From the NCBI RefSeq assembly GCF_002153605.1, contig NZ_JOPG01000016.1, forward strand, positions 1 through 64,000: 64,000 bases of DNA, given 5' to 3'. Position 1 is the first letter of the stretch; every line of letters starts with the position of its first letter. Below the pieces are notes generated by a model. It was not told the origin of the DNA. It was given only the letters and a program-made list of their open reading frames with translations, and did no database searches. A program made the translations under genes and the position numbers. This DNA comes from Acetobacter malorum (GTDB lineage Bacteria > Pseudomonadota > Alphaproteobacteria > Acetobacterales > Acetobacteraceae). Below are positions 28,127 to 38,153 of the stretch, one piece after another.

Positions 28127-29542
28127 ATGGTCACGGCGCGGGTCTGGGTACAGGAACTGCCCTGGCGTGAGCCGGAAGCGGTGTTTGCAGCATGGGGCGA
28201 TGCGCCCTGGTGTGCGTTTCTGGATAGCGGTGGGCCAGTAGAAGGACGCAGTCGCTGGCAGATTTTCTGCCGAACGCCGCGGCAGATTCTGGTGGCGCAG
28301 GATGGGCAGATTTTTCAGGGCTCCCAGCCGCCTGTGCCTTTTTTGCCAGATACGTTGTTTGCTGGGTTACGGCAGGCCATGCCGTCTGCTGTTGTCCGCG
28401 CAGGCGGGCCGGAGGAAATACCGGAATTGCCATTTTCCGGTGGCTGGATCGGGTTTGCCGGATATGGTTTCGGGCAGTATCTGGAACATATTGTGCCCGG
28501 GCATTCTGTGCAGGATGAGCCGGACTGGGCTTCCGGTTTTTACGATCATGCCTTTGTGTGGGACCGTCTTTCAAAACGGGTGTTCGCCACAGGCATTGTA
28601 TTGGCTGAGGGCGATGAGGCTGCGGGGCGGAAGGCGGTTGCAGCGCATGTTGCGGCATGGAATGCCGTGCCTACGGATGTGGGGGCTTTGCCTGATGTGC
28701 CTCGGGTGCGTTTTCGTCTTGATCAGTCCAGCGCATCGTATTGCCGGGCTATAGAGCGCGCTAAAGCGTATATTGCCGCCGGGGATATTTTTCAGGTGAA
28801 TATCACAGGGCGCTATTCTTCCTTCTTTCCAAAAGACTTTTCCAATACGGCCCTCTATCTGGCTCTGCGTCAAAAGGCTCCGGCACCGTTTGGGGCGTAT
28901 CTGTCCTGCGGGGCTGGATGCGCGTTGCATTCCACGTCACCAGAACGGTTTTTGCAGTGTGATGCGCAGGGTGTTGTGACGTCCCGCCCCATCAAGGGCA
29001 CAGCCCCACGAGGGCAGACGCCGGAAGAGGATGACGCCTGTGCGGCTGCTTTGAATGCAGATGACAAAGAGCGTGCCGAAAATCTGATGATTGTTGACCT
29101 CATGCGGCACGATATTGGCCGTGTGGCGCGGGTTGGGAGCATGAGCGTGCCGGAGTTTCTGACGGTGGAACGCTTTGCTCATGTGCATCATCTGGTGTCC
29201 GAAGTGCGAGGAGAGCTGGAGGCCGGGCAGGATGTATTTGACCTGCTGCGCGCCACTCTGCCGCCCGGCTCTGTCACAGGGGCACCGAAGCATCGGGCGA
29301 TGGAAATTATTGAAGACCTGGAAGCCTCTCCGCGTGGGGCTTATTGCGGCAGCATGTTCTGTATCGGGGTGGAAGGGCGTCTGGAAAGCTCCGTGATCAT
29401 TCGGACCCTTGTCCGGAAAAAAGATTCACTGACCCTGGCTGCGGGGGGCGGTATTACCATCCTCTCTGACGCGCAAAAGGAATATGAAGAAATGCGCCTG
29501 AAATTAGCGCCCTTTCTTGCGCTGTTTGGAGGTGAGGCATGA
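28127..29542 (+). CDS. pabB: aminodeoxychorismate synthase component I
   Basis: 471 residues, chorismate-binding enzyme family. It aminates chorismate to 4-amino-4-deoxychorismate for folate. The conserved blocks are AGDIFQVNITGRYSSFF, TSRPIKGTAPRGQTPEEDD, ENLMIVDLMRHDIGRV and GSVTGAPKHRAMEIIEDLE. The PIKGTAPRG form with lysine is that of PabB rather than TrpE (which has PIAGT). It is followed by pabC with a 4-base ATGA overlap, forming a p-aminobenzoate operon; the glutaminase subunit PabA is not in the window. Confidence 0.92.
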   Translation: MVTARVWVQELPWREPEAVFAAWGDAPWCAFLDSGGPVEGRSRWQIFCRTPRQILVAQDGQIFQGSQPPVPFLPDTLFAGLRQAMPSAVVRAGGPEEIPELPFSGGWIGFAGYGFGQYLEHIVPGHSVQDEPDWASGFYDHAFVWDRLSKRVFATGIVLAEGDEAAGRKAVAAHVAAWNAVPTDVGALPDVPRVRFRLDQSSASYCRAIERAKAYIAAGDIFQVNITGRYSSFFPKDFSNTALYLALRQKAPAPFGAYLSCGAGCALHSTSPERFLQCDAQGVVTSRPIKGTAPRGQTPEEDDACAAALNADDKERAENLMIVDLMRHDIGRVARVGSMSVPEFLTVERFAHVHHLVSEVRGELEAGQDVFDLLRATLPPGSVTGAPKHRAMEIIEDLEASPRGAYCGSMFCIGVEGRLESSVIIRTLVRKKDSLTLAAGGGITILSDAQKEYEEMRLKLAPFLALFGGEA

Positions 29543-30351
29543 GTCTGGTCTGGTTGAACGGTAATCTGTGCGAGGCTGCGCAGGCGCATGTCAGTCTGGC
29601 GGATCGGGGTCTGACGCTGGGGGATGGTCTGTTTGAAACGCTGCGTGTGCAAAAGGGTCGTGTATGCCATCTGGATTTGCATATGCAGCGTTTGCAGCAT
29701 GGGGGAGCCGTGCTGGGCTTGTCTGTTCCTGACGCTGCAACAGTGGCGCAGGCCGCACAGGCGCTTTTGCAGGCTACGGATGTGCAAAATGGCTCTGCTC
29801 GCCTGACAGTCACACGCGGCGTGGCTCCGAGAGGGCTTTTGCCGCCGCAGGATGGTGGCCCCACTGTTTTTATGACCGTTACGGCAGGGCAGGCAAAAGT
29901 CTCATCCGTCTCCCTTATGACAAGCCAAACCATCCGGCGAGATGAGCAATCTCCGTTGAATCGTCTGAAAAGCCTCAATTATCTGCCCAATATTCTGGCC
30001 CGGCAGGAAGCTGCACGGGCAGGGTGTGAGGAAGCCCTGTTGCTGAATGTGCAGGGGAGGGTGGCAGAAACAACCATCAGTACGGTGGTGCTTCAGGAAG
30101 GGGGCGAATTTTTCACCCCGACGGTCGGGGAAGGCGCGTTGCCCGGGGTCGCGCGGGCTGTTTTGTTGCAGGCGGGAATGTTGCGGGAAGAGCCTGTTTC
30201 TCTGGCGCGCCTGAAAGCCGCAGAGGGGCTTTACCTGATTAACAGTCTGAGCGTGCGGCAGGTGAGGGTGTTTGATGGTGCGTTTGTCCGGCAGTCCGCA
30301 GCAGGGCTGAGCAGGCTGTGTGCTGTACTGGACATATCGTTGCCTGCGTAG
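29539..30351 (+). CDS. pabC: aminodeoxychorismate lyase (class IV PLP aminotransferase family)
   Basis: 270 residues, fold type IV PLP enzyme. LADRGLTLGDGLFETLRV is the family N-terminus, LKSLNYLPNILARQEA contains the PLP lysine, and LLLNVQGRVAETTISTV is the cofactor loop. Next to pabB this is most likely 4-amino-4-deoxychorismate lyase, which releases p-aminobenzoate and pyruvate; by sequence alone a D-amino-acid or branched-chain aminotransferase would also be possible. It overlaps pabB by ATGA. Confidence 0.85.
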   Translation: MSLVWLNGNLCEAAQAHVSLADRGLTLGDGLFETLRVQKGRVCHLDLHMQRLQHGGAVLGLSVPDAATVAQAAQALLQATDVQNGSARLTVTRGVAPRGLLPPQDGGPTVFMTVTAGQAKVSSVSLMTSQTIRRDEQSPLNRLKSLNYLPNILARQEAARAGCEEALLLNVQGRVAETTISTVVLQEGGEFFTPTVGEGALPGVARAVLLQAGMLREEPVSLARLKAAEGLYLINSLSVRQVRVFDGAFVRQSAAGLSRLCAVLDISLPA

Positions 30352-30363
30352 GGGGCAGTGTAA

Positions 30364-30420
30364 AGGTTACCTTCCCGTTTTGACTGGTGTGCTCTGTAAA
30401 AAAGGGAAGGCAACTTTTTC
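30364..30420 (+). terminator. terminator of the dnaE-pabB-pabC unit
   Basis: GGTTACCTTCCCGTTTT and AAAAAAGGGAAGGCAAC form an imperfect but long stem, followed by TTTTT. It lies 13 bases after the pabC stop. Confidence 0.65.
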
Positions 30421-30478
30421 AGGAAGGCCTCGTTAGGGGCATGAGTGCCTTTATACATCTTCAACGGGAGGACATCCC

Positions 30479-30850
30479 ATGTCTTCAAAATTATATTCCA
30501 TGACTTTGGCTGTTTCCATGCTGATGGCACCCACTCTCGCGCTGGCGCAGACAACGCAGAGTGATTCGGTTCCCGGCGCGCCGACCGCAAATTCTGCGGC
30601 GTCTCAGGTTGGTAAGGTGCCGCCTGCGGCGAAGGACGAGAACGGCAATCGGGTTGAGCCGTCTCATAAACTCTGGAACAACCCGCGCACCGAGGCGGAA
30701 CAGCCCGGGACGCAGCCGCCCTCCAATGGTGGTAATGGTCAGGACGCGACGACGAACCGCGGTACCACAACTCCGGGCCCTCAAACCGAAAAGCCTGATC
30801 AGCCGACTCACCCCCGTAAGCATTACCCTCTGGCACATTCGCCTAAATAA
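30479..30850 (+). CDS. exported, proline/glycine/asparagine-rich protein of unknown function
   Basis: 123 residues. A clear signal peptide (residues 1 to about 23, hydrophobic TLAVSMLMAPTLALA with cleavage near ALA-QT) precedes a low-complexity, polar mature part with repeated PG, PPS, NGG and TTPG segments and a basic C-terminal PRKHYPLAHSPK. GGGAGG stands 8 bases before the ATG. It would be periplasmic or surface exposed; no catalytic motif or family recognised. It has its own 5' region after the pabC terminator. Confidence 0.7.
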   Translation: MSSKLYSMTLAVSMLMAPTLALAQTTQSDSVPGAPTANSAASQVGKVPPAAKDENGNRVEPSHKLWNNPRTEAEQPGTQPPSNGGNGQDATTNRGTTTPGPQTEKPDQPTHPRKHYPLAHSPK

Positions 30851-30862
30851 AAAGCGTGCTGG

Positions 30863-30904
30863 AGCCCTTTGTTCCCCGGTGGAGCAGAGGGCTCTTCCTT
30901 TATA
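30863..30904 (+). terminator. possible terminator after the exported protein
   Basis: GAGCCCT and AGAGGGCTC pair across a 20-base loop, followed by TTCCTTTAT. The stem is good, the T-run imperfect. Confidence 0.4.
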
Positions 30905-31046
30905 ATGCGCTAATCCCCTGCTAATCAGGCATGCAGAGGTGGGGCTTGTCTGATCCTGGGGGAAAGACCAATCCTAGACGACATGACCCGGTGAGGTGAT
31001 GCCGTTTTTTATGCGCATTCACCTCTGGTACTATGAGAGGTGACCC

Positions 31047-32150
31047 ATGCAGGAAGAAGCAGTCAAAGAAAAACCGGCTGAACAGGTCTCTGCCCCGGAG
31101 TATGATCTGCGGCAGATCGATTGTGATCCGAATTTCTGGTACCCCATTGCGTGGTCGCACAAGGTGCGTCCGGGCAAGGCTTTTCCTGCCCGCTATGCCG
31201 GACACCCCATTGCCCTGATCCGTCCGGAAAATGGACCGGTCTATGCGCTGGAAGACCGTTGTGCGCATCGGCAGGTGCCGCTTAGCAAAGGTATGGTCGA
31301 GGGCGACTGCATCAAATGCTGCTATCATGGCTGGGCGTTTGACCGTGCAGGTCAATGTGTCACGGTGCCTTACCTTAATAAGGAAGGCGTGGGGCGGCCA
31401 GTTAAGTCTTATCCCTGCCGGGAAAAAAGCGGTCTGATTTTTGTTTTCCCCGGAGATCCTGCTCTGGCGGACAGCGTGCCGATGCCCGACATTGCGCAGG
31501 TTGAAAATCCGGAATTCAAGACCCGTCGCTTCCATCCGCGCCTGAAATGTCACTACACCTTCATGCATGAAAACCTGATGGACATGAACCATCAGTTCCT
31601 GCACCGGCGGCAGATGGGCTCCATCACGGCCCGTTTTATGGGGCAGGACAAGGGCGAGAATTTTCAGGAAGCCCGGTATAGCTTTGCCCGTAAGGGCGGC
31701 AACCAGCCGTTGGCGGAAGCGCTTATTTTCGGCAAGCATCGTGAGATTGAAGGGCAGGAACAGCCGGTGGAGGAAATTGTCTCCATCCGCACCACCTACC
31801 CGTACCAGACTCTGCAAATTCATGACAAAGATGGCGATCTGGTGATGGACCTGTGGGTCGCCTATGTGCCGCTTGGGTCTGACCAGCTGGGCACCCAGAC
31901 ATTTGGTCTGCTCTCCGTTAAAAAGCCCAAATGGGGCTTTCTGCTGGATATGGCCTGGCCGGTGCTGGGGATCTTCACACACCGTATTTTTGAAGAAGAC
32001 CGCGAAGTTGTGGAGCTTGAGCAGAAGGCCTGGCGTGAACTTGGGGGCGACCACAACATTGAAGTCTTCCCTATTGTGAAGGCTCTGCGGGCTCTGCTGG
32101 CCCGTAAAGGCGTGCCCAACGCAAACGCCAAACCCATCCACAAGGGCTGA
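31047..32150 (+). CDS. Rieske non-haem iron oxygenase (ring-hydroxylating type)
   Basis: 367 residues, cytosolic. The Rieske 2Fe-2S site is C72-A-H74 and C91-C-Y-H94, in the usual C-x-H / C-x2-H spacing. The mononuclear iron site is in HENLMDMNHQFLHRRQ, an Asp with two His three residues apart (the H-x3-H variant). The C-terminal half has the helix-grip oxygenase fold pattern. Relatives attack aromatics, carnitine or sterol-like lipids using a separate reductase. No reductase or pathway genes are adjacent, so the substrate is not known; a membrane lipid such as a hopanoid is only a guess. ATG at 31047 follows AGAGGTGA. Confidence 0.85.
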   Translation: MQEEAVKEKPAEQVSAPEYDLRQIDCDPNFWYPIAWSHKVRPGKAFPARYAGHPIALIRPENGPVYALEDRCAHRQVPLSKGMVEGDCIKCCYHGWAFDRAGQCVTVPYLNKEGVGRPVKSYPCREKSGLIFVFPGDPALADSVPMPDIAQVENPEFKTRRFHPRLKCHYTFMHENLMDMNHQFLHRRQMGSITARFMGQDKGENFQEARYSFARKGGNQPLAEALIFGKHREIEGQEQPVEEIVSIRTTYPYQTLQIHDKDGDLVMDLWVAYVPLGSDQLGTQTFGLLSVKKPKWGFLLDMAWPVLGIFTHRIFEEDREVVELEQKAWRELGGDHNIEVFPIVKALRALLARKGVPNANAKPIHKG

Positions 32151-32314
32151 TAACCCGCATTTTTGCCTTGCAAGGGCCAGCGAAAACCGTCATATCGGCA
32201 TCGCTTGGCCCAGGCCGGGACTACGCACGCGAAGCCATACACCTTCTGGTGCCCTGAACAGTATAAGGGGCCGTGCTTCGCGGAGGATTAACCAGATAAG
32301 GTAGGATACGCCCC

Positions 32315-33124
32315 ATGGCGATGCCAGATTTCACACTCCGCCAGCTGCTTGAAGCTGGTGTTCACTTCGGTCACCACACCCGCCGCTGGAACCCGCGGAT
32401 GGAGCCATACCTCTTCGGTGTGCGTAACCAGGTCCACATTATCGACCTCCAGCAGACCGTTGGCCTGCTTGACCGCGCCCTGCAGGCAATCCGCAACACT
32501 GTTGCCGGTGGTGGCCGCGTTCTGTTTGTTGGCACCAAGCGCGCCGCTGCAGAACCGATTGCTGAAGCTGCAAAGCGCTGCGGTCAGTATTACGTCAACC
32601 ACCGCTGGCTGGGTGGCATGCTGACGAACTGGAAGACCATTACGGGTTCCATCAAGCGTCTGCGCCAGATTGAAGAAACGCTGGACGGCGGCACGTCTGG
32701 TCTGACCAAGAAAGAAATTCTTGAGCTGACCCGCGCACGTGACAAGCTCGAACGCTCCCTCGGCGGGATCAAGGAAATGGGCGGTCTGCCCGACATCCTG
32801 TTCATCATCGACACCAACAAGGAAAAGCTGGCTGTTGAAGAAGCTAACAAGCTGGGCATTCCGGTTGTGGCGATTCTGGACAGCAACTCCGACCCCAAGG
32901 GCGTGACCTTCCCGGTTCCGGGTAACGATGACGCCATCCGCGCCATCTCCCTGTATTGCGATCTGGTCTCCTCTTCCGTTCTGGACGGGATCTCCGCTGA
33001 ACTGGGCGCTTCTGGCCAGGATTTCGGTGCTGCTGAAGAACTGCCGGTTGACCCGGCTCTGGAAGCAGAAGTTCCGGCTGCGGCACCTGAAGCTGCTGCT
33101 GCTCCGGCACCTGCTGCAAACTAA
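32315..33124 (+). CDS. rpsB: 30S ribosomal protein S2
   Basis: 269 residues. [20 protein letters not shown] is the S2 signature, with [28 protein letters not shown] and [15 protein letters not shown] as further conserved blocks. The C-terminal 30 residues are an Ala/Pro/Glu-rich tail. S2 binds the small subunit late and helps mRNA recruitment. It is the first gene of rpsB-tsf, which is conserved across bacteria; expression in other species is controlled by S2 binding its own leader. The 164-base leader has GGATAC just before the ATG, but no named S2 leader motif could be confirmed. Confidence 0.98.
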   Translation: MAMPDFTLRQLLEAGVHFGHHTRRWNPRMEPYLFGVRNQVHIIDLQQTVGLLDRALQAIRNTVAGGGRVLFVGTKRAAAEPIAEAAKRCGQYYVNHRWLGGMLTNWKTITGSIKRLRQIEETLDGGTSGLTKKEILELTRARDKLERSLGGIKEMGGLPDILFIIDTNKEKLAVEEANKLGIPVVAILDSNSDPKGVTFPVPGNDDAIRAISLYCDLVSSSVLDGISAELGASGQDFGAAEELPVDPALEAEVPAAAPEAAAAPAPAAN

Positions 33125-33133
33125 AGTTTTGCT

Positions 33134-33168
33134 GACCGGCCCGCGCATGATCTGCCGGGCCGGTTTTT
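33134..33168 (+). terminator. rho-independent terminator/attenuator between rpsB and tsf
   Basis: GACCGGCCCG and CGGGCCGGT pair around GCATGATCTGC... and are followed by TTTTT. It sits 10 bases after the rpsB stop. Two more hairpins follow at 33181-33198 and 33211-33228 before the tsf start, the latter with CCGGTTTTTA after it. Confidence 0.75.
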
Positions 33169-33252
33169 CAGATACGATAGATGCCTGCACACAGGCATGA
33201 CAGCCCTGTGCGCGCCCCCACGGGCGCGTTCCGGTTTTTAAGGAGATGAACT

Positions 33253-34158
33253 ATGGCGGCCATTACCGCTGCACTGGTCAAAGAACTGCGCGAAAAAACG
33301 GGCGCAGGCATGATGGACTGCAAAAAGGCTCTGAACGAGTCCAATGGTGAAATTGAAGGCGCCATTGACTGGCTGCGCACCAAGGGCCTTGCTGCTGCTG
33401 CTAAGAAATCTGGCCGTGTTGCCGCTGAAGGTCTGGTTGCTGTTGCATCAGAAGACAAGAAAGCAGCCATGGTTGAAGTGAACGCCGAGACGGACTTTGT
33501 GGCCCGTAACGAAGCGTTCCAGAGCTTTGTTGAATCTGTTGCTCAGGTTGCCCTGAAGGTCGGTGACGATCTGGAAGCCATCAAGGCTGCAACGCTGGCT
33601 ACCGGCCGCACGGTTGCTGATGAACTGACGCACCTGATCGCCACCATTGGCGAAAATATGTCCCTGCGTCGCGCTCGCGTGTTCACGGTGCCGTCTGGCG
33701 TTGTGGCAACGTATGTGCACGGTGCACTGCGTCCGGGCGTTGGCAAGATTGGTGTTCTGGCTGCTCTGGAAGCTCCGACCGCTTCTGACGCCATCAACCA
33801 GCTGGGCCGCCAGATTGGCATGCACGTTGCTGCAACGCGTCCGTCCGCTCTGGACGTGACCAGCCTTGATCAGGCTGAAGTTGAGCGTGAACGCGCTGTG
33901 CTGATCGACCAGGCGAAAGACTCCGGTAAGCCGGAAGCCATCATCGAAAAGATGGTCGAAGGTCGTATCCGCAAGTTCTATGAAGAAGTTGTTCTTCTGG
34001 AGCAGGTGTGGGTGCATGACGGTGAAAGCCGCGTGAAGAAGGTTCTGGAGAAAGCTGGCGTGAAGCTGGTTGGCTTTGACCGCTTCCAGCTGGGCGAAGG
34101 CATTGAAAAAGAAGCCGACGACTTTGCTGCTGAAGTGGCCAAGGTTTCCGGCGTCTAA
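33253..34158 (+). CDS. tsf: elongation factor Ts
   Basis: 301 residues. [19 protein letters not shown] is the EF-Ts N-terminal signature; [16 protein letters not shown] and the C-terminal dimerisation region follow. EF-Ts exchanges GDP for GTP on EF-Tu. The ATG at 33253 follows AGGAGATG, a strong ribosome-binding site, giving it independent translation from rpsB across the 128-base gap. Length is close to the family norm. Confidence 0.98.
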   Translation: MAAITAALVKELREKTGAGMMDCKKALNESNGEIEGAIDWLRTKGLAAAAKKSGRVAAEGLVAVASEDKKAAMVEVNAETDFVARNEAFQSFVESVAQVALKVGDDLEAIKAATLATGRTVADELTHLIATIGENMSLRRARVFTVPSGVVATYVHGALRPGVGKIGVLAALEAPTASDAINQLGRQIGMHVAATRPSALDVTSLDQAEVERERAVLIDQAKDSGKPEAIIEKMVEGRIRKFYEEVVLLEQVWVHDGESRVKKVLEKAGVKLVGFDRFQLGEGIEKEADDFAAEVAKVSGV

Positions 34159-34176
34159 GTCAGGCGTTTCTGCACG

Positions 34177-34977
34177 ATGATGCAACAGGGCGGGACTTCC
34201 CTCGACAGGGAGGCTCCCGCCCTTGTGCTTTCTGCGGCCTTGTTGGGTGAAAATAACGCCCGTGTGCATGTGCTGACAGAAGAAAACGGGCTGGTGCGCG
34301 GTGTGGTCTATGGGGCCAGATCCCGTGCAGGCAGCGCGTTATGGCAGCCGGGGAATCTGGTTAAAACCCGTTTTCAGGCCCGCTCTGCCGGCGGCATAGT
34401 CCGGCTTTCTGGTGAATTACTCTATGGATGCGGCTTCCGGCTGCTGGATGCGCCGCTCACGCTGGCCATGGTCCAGTCCGTCTGCGTGCTGGCCGATGCG
34501 GCTTTGCCAGAGGGTGAGCCGTGTCCGGTGCTGTTTGCCAAAACGGTAAAGCTTCTCAGTTTTCTGGGGTTTGATCCCGCCGTGTCCGAGCGCGAAGGGC
34601 TGCCGGATGTGGTGCGCTGGGAATGCGCGTTGCTGACCGAGCTTGGCTTCGGGCTCGATCTTTCCGCCTGTGCGGTCACCGGGGCGACAACAGGACTTGC
34701 CTATGTCTCTCCCAAAACAGGAAAAGCGGTGTCAGAAGACGGCGCCGGGGAATGGAAAGACCGGCTTTTACCGCTTCCGTCCTTCCTGCTGTCTGAAGAG
34801 GAAACCGGCACACCGGAGGATTGGCTGGCCGGACTGCGGCTGACAGGTCATTTTCTGGCGCGGGACGCCTTCGGGCAGCGGCATCGCCCCCTGCCTGCGG
34901 CACGGGAGCGGCTGGTGGACCGTGTGACGCGTCTTGCCGGACAGCCGAATGAGGCTGCTGACGAAGAAGGAGACTAG
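34177..34977 (+). CDS. recO: DNA repair protein RecO
   Basis: 266 residues. The N-terminal OB fold reads [20 protein letters not shown] with the RGVVYGARS motif, followed by the helical domain ([35 protein letters not shown]). RecO loads RecA on gapped single-stranded DNA with RecR. The zinc-finger cysteines seen in some RecO proteins are not present. It starts 18 bases after tsf and precedes parC, so it is probably co-transcribed. Two successive ATGs (34177, 34180) make the start ambiguous by one codon. Confidence 0.9.
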   Translation: MMQQGGTSLDREAPALVLSAALLGENNARVHVLTEENGLVRGVVYGARSRAGSALWQPGNLVKTRFQARSAGGIVRLSGELLYGCGFRLLDAPLTLAMVQSVCVLADAALPEGEPCPVLFAKTVKLLSFLGFDPAVSEREGLPDVVRWECALLTELGFGLDLSACAVTGATTGLAYVSPKTGKAVSEDGAGEWKDRLLPLPSFLLSEEETGTPEDWLAGLRLTGHFLARDAFGQRHRPLPAARERLVDRVTRLAGQPNEAADEEGD

Positions 34978-35045
34978 AACAAAACGCGTCACAGCGTTAT
35001 GTCTCAGGCTGTATGAGAGCCGGCATTGGGTCTGGGGAGCAGGAA

Positions 35046-37259
35046 ATGAGCGAGACATTTGAAGGCCATATTGAGGATACCAAGCTGGCGGATGCGCTCA
35101 GTGAACGGTATCTGGCCTATGCGCTGTCCACCATCATGTCGCGCTCGCTGCCTGACGTGCGGGATGGCCTCAAGCCGGTGCATCGTCGGCTTGTTTACGC
35201 CATGCACCAGCTCAAGCTGGACCCGTCCTCCGGCTTCAAGAAATGTGCCCGTGTGGTGGGGGACGTTATTGGTAAATTCCATCCGCATGGGGATGCCTCG
35301 GTCTATGAGGCACTCGTGCGTCTCGCGCAGGAATTTGCCGCCCGTTATCCGCTGGTAGAAGGGCAGGGGAACTTCGGGTCCATTGACGGTGATAACGCCG
35401 CTGCCATGCGATACACCGAAGCCCGCCTGACGGAAGTCGCCAAGGCTCTGCTTGATGGGATCGAAGACGACGCCGTCGATTTCCGCCCGACTTATGATGG
35501 TGAAGAGCAGGAGCCGGTTGTGCTGCCTGCGGCGTTCCCGAACCTGCTGGCCAATGGCGCGGCCGGGATTGCCGTGGGGATGGCCACCAGCATTCCGCCG
35601 CACAACGCTGCCGAAGTCTGTGCGGCTGCTGCACTGCTGGCCCGTAAGCCAGAAAGCACCACGGCTGAGCTACTGGCGCTGATGCCGGGGCCAGACTTTC
35701 CGACCGGCGGCCTGATTGTTGAAGATTCGGATGCCATTCTGAAAGCCTATGAAACAGGCCGTGGTGGCTTCCGCATGCGGGCGCGGTGGGAAGTCGAGCA
35801 GGGGCGCTTTGGCACCTGGCAGATTATTGTCACCGAAATTCCGTATCAGGTGCAGAAGTCCCGCCTGATTGAGCAGATTGCCGACCTTCTGGAGCAGAAG
35901 AAGCTGCCGTTGCTGGGCGATATCCGGGATGAAAGCACGGATGAAATCCGTCTGGTTCTGGAGCCCAAAACACGCGGTATTGAGCCTGAAGTGCTGATGG
36001 AAACCCTGTTCCGGGCGACCACGCTGGAAAGCCGCTTTCCGCTGAACATGAACGTGCTGAGTGCAGACCGCGCACCGGGCGTCATGGGGCTGAAAGACGT
36101 TCTGCGGGCCTGGCTGGACCACCGCCATGTTGTGCTGGAACGCCGGAGCCGCCACCGTCTGGCCGCCGTGCTGCGGCGTCTGGAAATTCTGGACGGTTTT
36201 CTGGCGGTTTACCTCAATCTGGATGAAGTCATCCGCATTATCCGGGAAGAGGATGATGCCAAGGCCAGCCTGATTGCCACCTTCTCACTGACCGATTTGC
36301 AGGCCGAGTCTGTGCTTAATATGCGCCTGCGGAGCCTGCGCCGGCTGGAAGAACTGGAAATCCGCAAGGAGCATGACGGGCTCTCAGCCGAAAGAGCCGA
36401 ACTGGAAACGCTTCTGGCTGACGAGAAGAAGCGCTGGTCCCGTATCGGGCGCGAACTTGAGGGCATGGTCAAGAAGTTCGGGCAGGGCCAGCTGGGCAAG
36501 CGCCGCAGCACATTGCAGTCTGCTCCGGCCCCCGTTGATATCTCCGTGGTGGAAACGGTGGAGCGTGAGCCTCTGACCCTCATCCTGTCTCAGAAAGGCT
36601 GGGTGCGGGCAGTAAAAGGTCATGCTGTTGATCTGGAAAACCAGAAGTTCAAGGAAGGGGACGGCCTGCGGCTTGCCGTGCCCTGCCAGAGCACAGACAA
36701 ATTGTGCTTCTTCGGCACAGATGGGCGTGCCTTTACCGTGAAAGGGGCGGATCTGCCGCGCGGGCGTGGCGATGGCCAGCCGGTGCGTCTGCTGTTTGAC
36801 CTTTCGAACGATGAAGACGTGATTGCCGTGTTCCCGGTGCAGGCCGGTCAGCGCCGGCTTGTTGCCTCCAGCGCCGGGCGCGGCATGCTGGTAGAAGAAG
36901 AGAGTATGGTGGCGGAAAAACGCTCTGGCCGTCAGGTGCTGAACCTGAAGGGCGAGGAAAGTGCGCAGCTTTGCGTGCCGGCGGAAGGTGATCAGGTCGC
37001 CGTGCTGGGCAGCAACCGTCGCTTCCTGATCTTCCCGCTGGAGCAATTGCCGGTTATGGGTCGTGGGCTGGGTGTTGGCTTGCAGAAATATGGCAAAGCC
37101 AGTGAGTCCCTGAAAAACGCAGTCGTCTTTAAAGCTGAGGATGGCCTGCTGTGGCCCGGAAACGTGCGCCTGCGTCCGTTTGCTGACCTCCAGACCTGGG
37201 TGGGCAAACGTGCCGCTGTCGGTAAGGAAGCTCCGTCCTGGGCGCTCAAGAAAGCCTGA
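35046..37259 (+). CDS. parC: DNA topoisomerase IV subunit A
   Basis: 737 residues from the ATG at 35046, preceded by AGGA; an in-frame ATG at 35013 adds a non-conserved piece. The breakage-reunion domain has [37 protein letters not shown] (the quinolone-resistance region with Ser) and the catalytic tyrosine in [10 protein letters not shown]. The C-terminal beta-pinwheel is shorter than in GyrA and lacks a clear GyrA-box, hence ParC. It decatenates daughter chromosomes with ParE, which is elsewhere. Confidence 0.93.
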   Translation: MSETFEGHIEDTKLADALSERYLAYALSTIMSRSLPDVRDGLKPVHRRLVYAMHQLKLDPSSGFKKCARVVGDVIGKFHPHGDASVYEALVRLAQEFAARYPLVEGQGNFGSIDGDNAAAMRYTEARLTEVAKALLDGIEDDAVDFRPTYDGEEQEPVVLPAAFPNLLANGAAGIAVGMATSIPPHNAAEVCAAAALLARKPESTTAELLALMPGPDFPTGGLIVEDSDAILKAYETGRGGFRMRARWEVEQGRFGTWQIIVTEIPYQVQKSRLIEQIADLLEQKKLPLLGDIRDESTDEIRLVLEPKTRGIEPEVLMETLFRATTLESRFPLNMNVLSADRAPGVMGLKDVLRAWLDHRHVVLERRSRHRLAAVLRRLEILDGFLAVYLNLDEVIRIIREEDDAKASLIATFSLTDLQAESVLNMRLRSLRRLEELEIRKEHDGLSAERAELETLLADEKKRWSRIGRELEGMVKKFGQGQLGKRRSTLQSAPAPVDISVVETVEREPLTLILSQKGWVRAVKGHAVDLENQKFKEGDGLRLAVPCQSTDKLCFFGTDGRAFTVKGADLPRGRGDGQPVRLLFDLSNDEDVIAVFPVQAGQRRLVASSAGRGMLVEEESMVAEKRSGRQVLNLKGEESAQLCVPAEGDQVAVLGSNRRFLIFPLEQLPVMGRGLGVGLQKYGKASESLKNAVVFKAEDGLLWPGNVRLRPFADLQTWVGKRAAVGKEAPSWALKKA

Positions 37260-37266
37260 GCCGGAG

Positions 37267-37992
37267 TTACGCCTCAGCGTCCAGCGTATGCCAGACGCCG
37301 TGGGTCAGGATTTCGGCAGGCTGGAAGCGGGATTTGTAGGACATCTTCCGGCTCTTCTGAATCCAGTAGCCCAGATACAGGTAGGGCAAACCAAGGCGGG
37401 CTGTTTCCTCAATAAGGAACAGCACTGCCAGACTGCCAAGTGAGCGGCGGGGCAGGTCTGGGTTATAGAAGCTGTAGACAGCGGATAGCCCATCTTCCAG
37501 CCGGTCAATCAGGCTGACAATCATCAGTTCACCGGCCTCTGTCCGGAATTCAAACAGCATAGTTTCCACGGGCGTGTCTTCCACCATGCTGCGATAGTCT
37601 TCCCCCGTCATGGTGGCCATGTCGCCGTCCGTATGGCGTGCTGTCTGGTAGCGGCGGAAGAGGGCGTATTGTTCCGGCGTGGTGATGGGCGGGAGACGTC
37701 TGGCCTGCAAATCGGCATTGTGACGCAGGGTGCGCCGCTGTGTGCGGTCGGGCTCAAATCGATGAACGGGAACACGGATAGGGGTGCAGGCGGAGCAGGT
37801 GGCGCAGACCGGGGCATAAGCCAGCGTATGACTGCGCCGGAACCCGGCACGAGAGAGGCGGTTATGCAGGGCGTCCGCATTGGGGACGGCCAGATCCGCA
37901 ATCACCTTTCGCTCCATCTGTCCCGGGAGGTAGGGGCAGGGCTGGGGTGCTGTTGTGTAGAAAAACTGCGATTGCCGCAGTGTCGAAACCAT
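37267..37992 (-). CDS. bpt: aspartate/glutamate leucyltransferase (Bpt/Ate family)
   Basis: 241 residues. It transfers leucine (or arginine) from tRNA to N-terminal acidic residues, a step of the N-degron pathway that feeds ClpS/ClpAP. Conserved blocks are FFYTTAPQPCPYLPGQMERK at the N-terminus, the CATCSACTPIR cysteine cluster, and GLPYLYLGYWIQKSRKMSYK near the C-terminus. Its stop is 7 bases from that of convergent parC. Naming as Bpt rather than Ate follows common bacterial use. Confidence 0.92.
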   Translation of the reverse strand: MVSTLRQSQFFYTTAPQPCPYLPGQMERKVIADLAVPNADALHNRLSRAGFRRSHTLAYAPVCATCSACTPIRVPVHRFEPDRTQRRTLRHNADLQARRLPPITTPEQYALFRRYQTARHTDGDMATMTGEDYRSMVEDTPVETMLFEFRTEAGELMIVSLIDRLEDGLSAVYSFYNPDLPRRSLGSLAVLFLIEETARLGLPYLYLGYWIQKSRKMSYKSRFQPAEILTHGVWHTLDAEA

Positions 37993-38153
37993 ACGTCATG
38001 TCCGGAAAAGGGATTGGCAGGCCCTTAAAGACCTACAGCCTGACTGACTGTAACAGGAATGCCGCCCGCAACGCACTTGCTTTCAACCCCTGAGGGGTTT
38101 CACAGAAAGGCGATGCGGGCGGTGGCCGAAGCGCGAGAGGCTCCGGCGACTGT

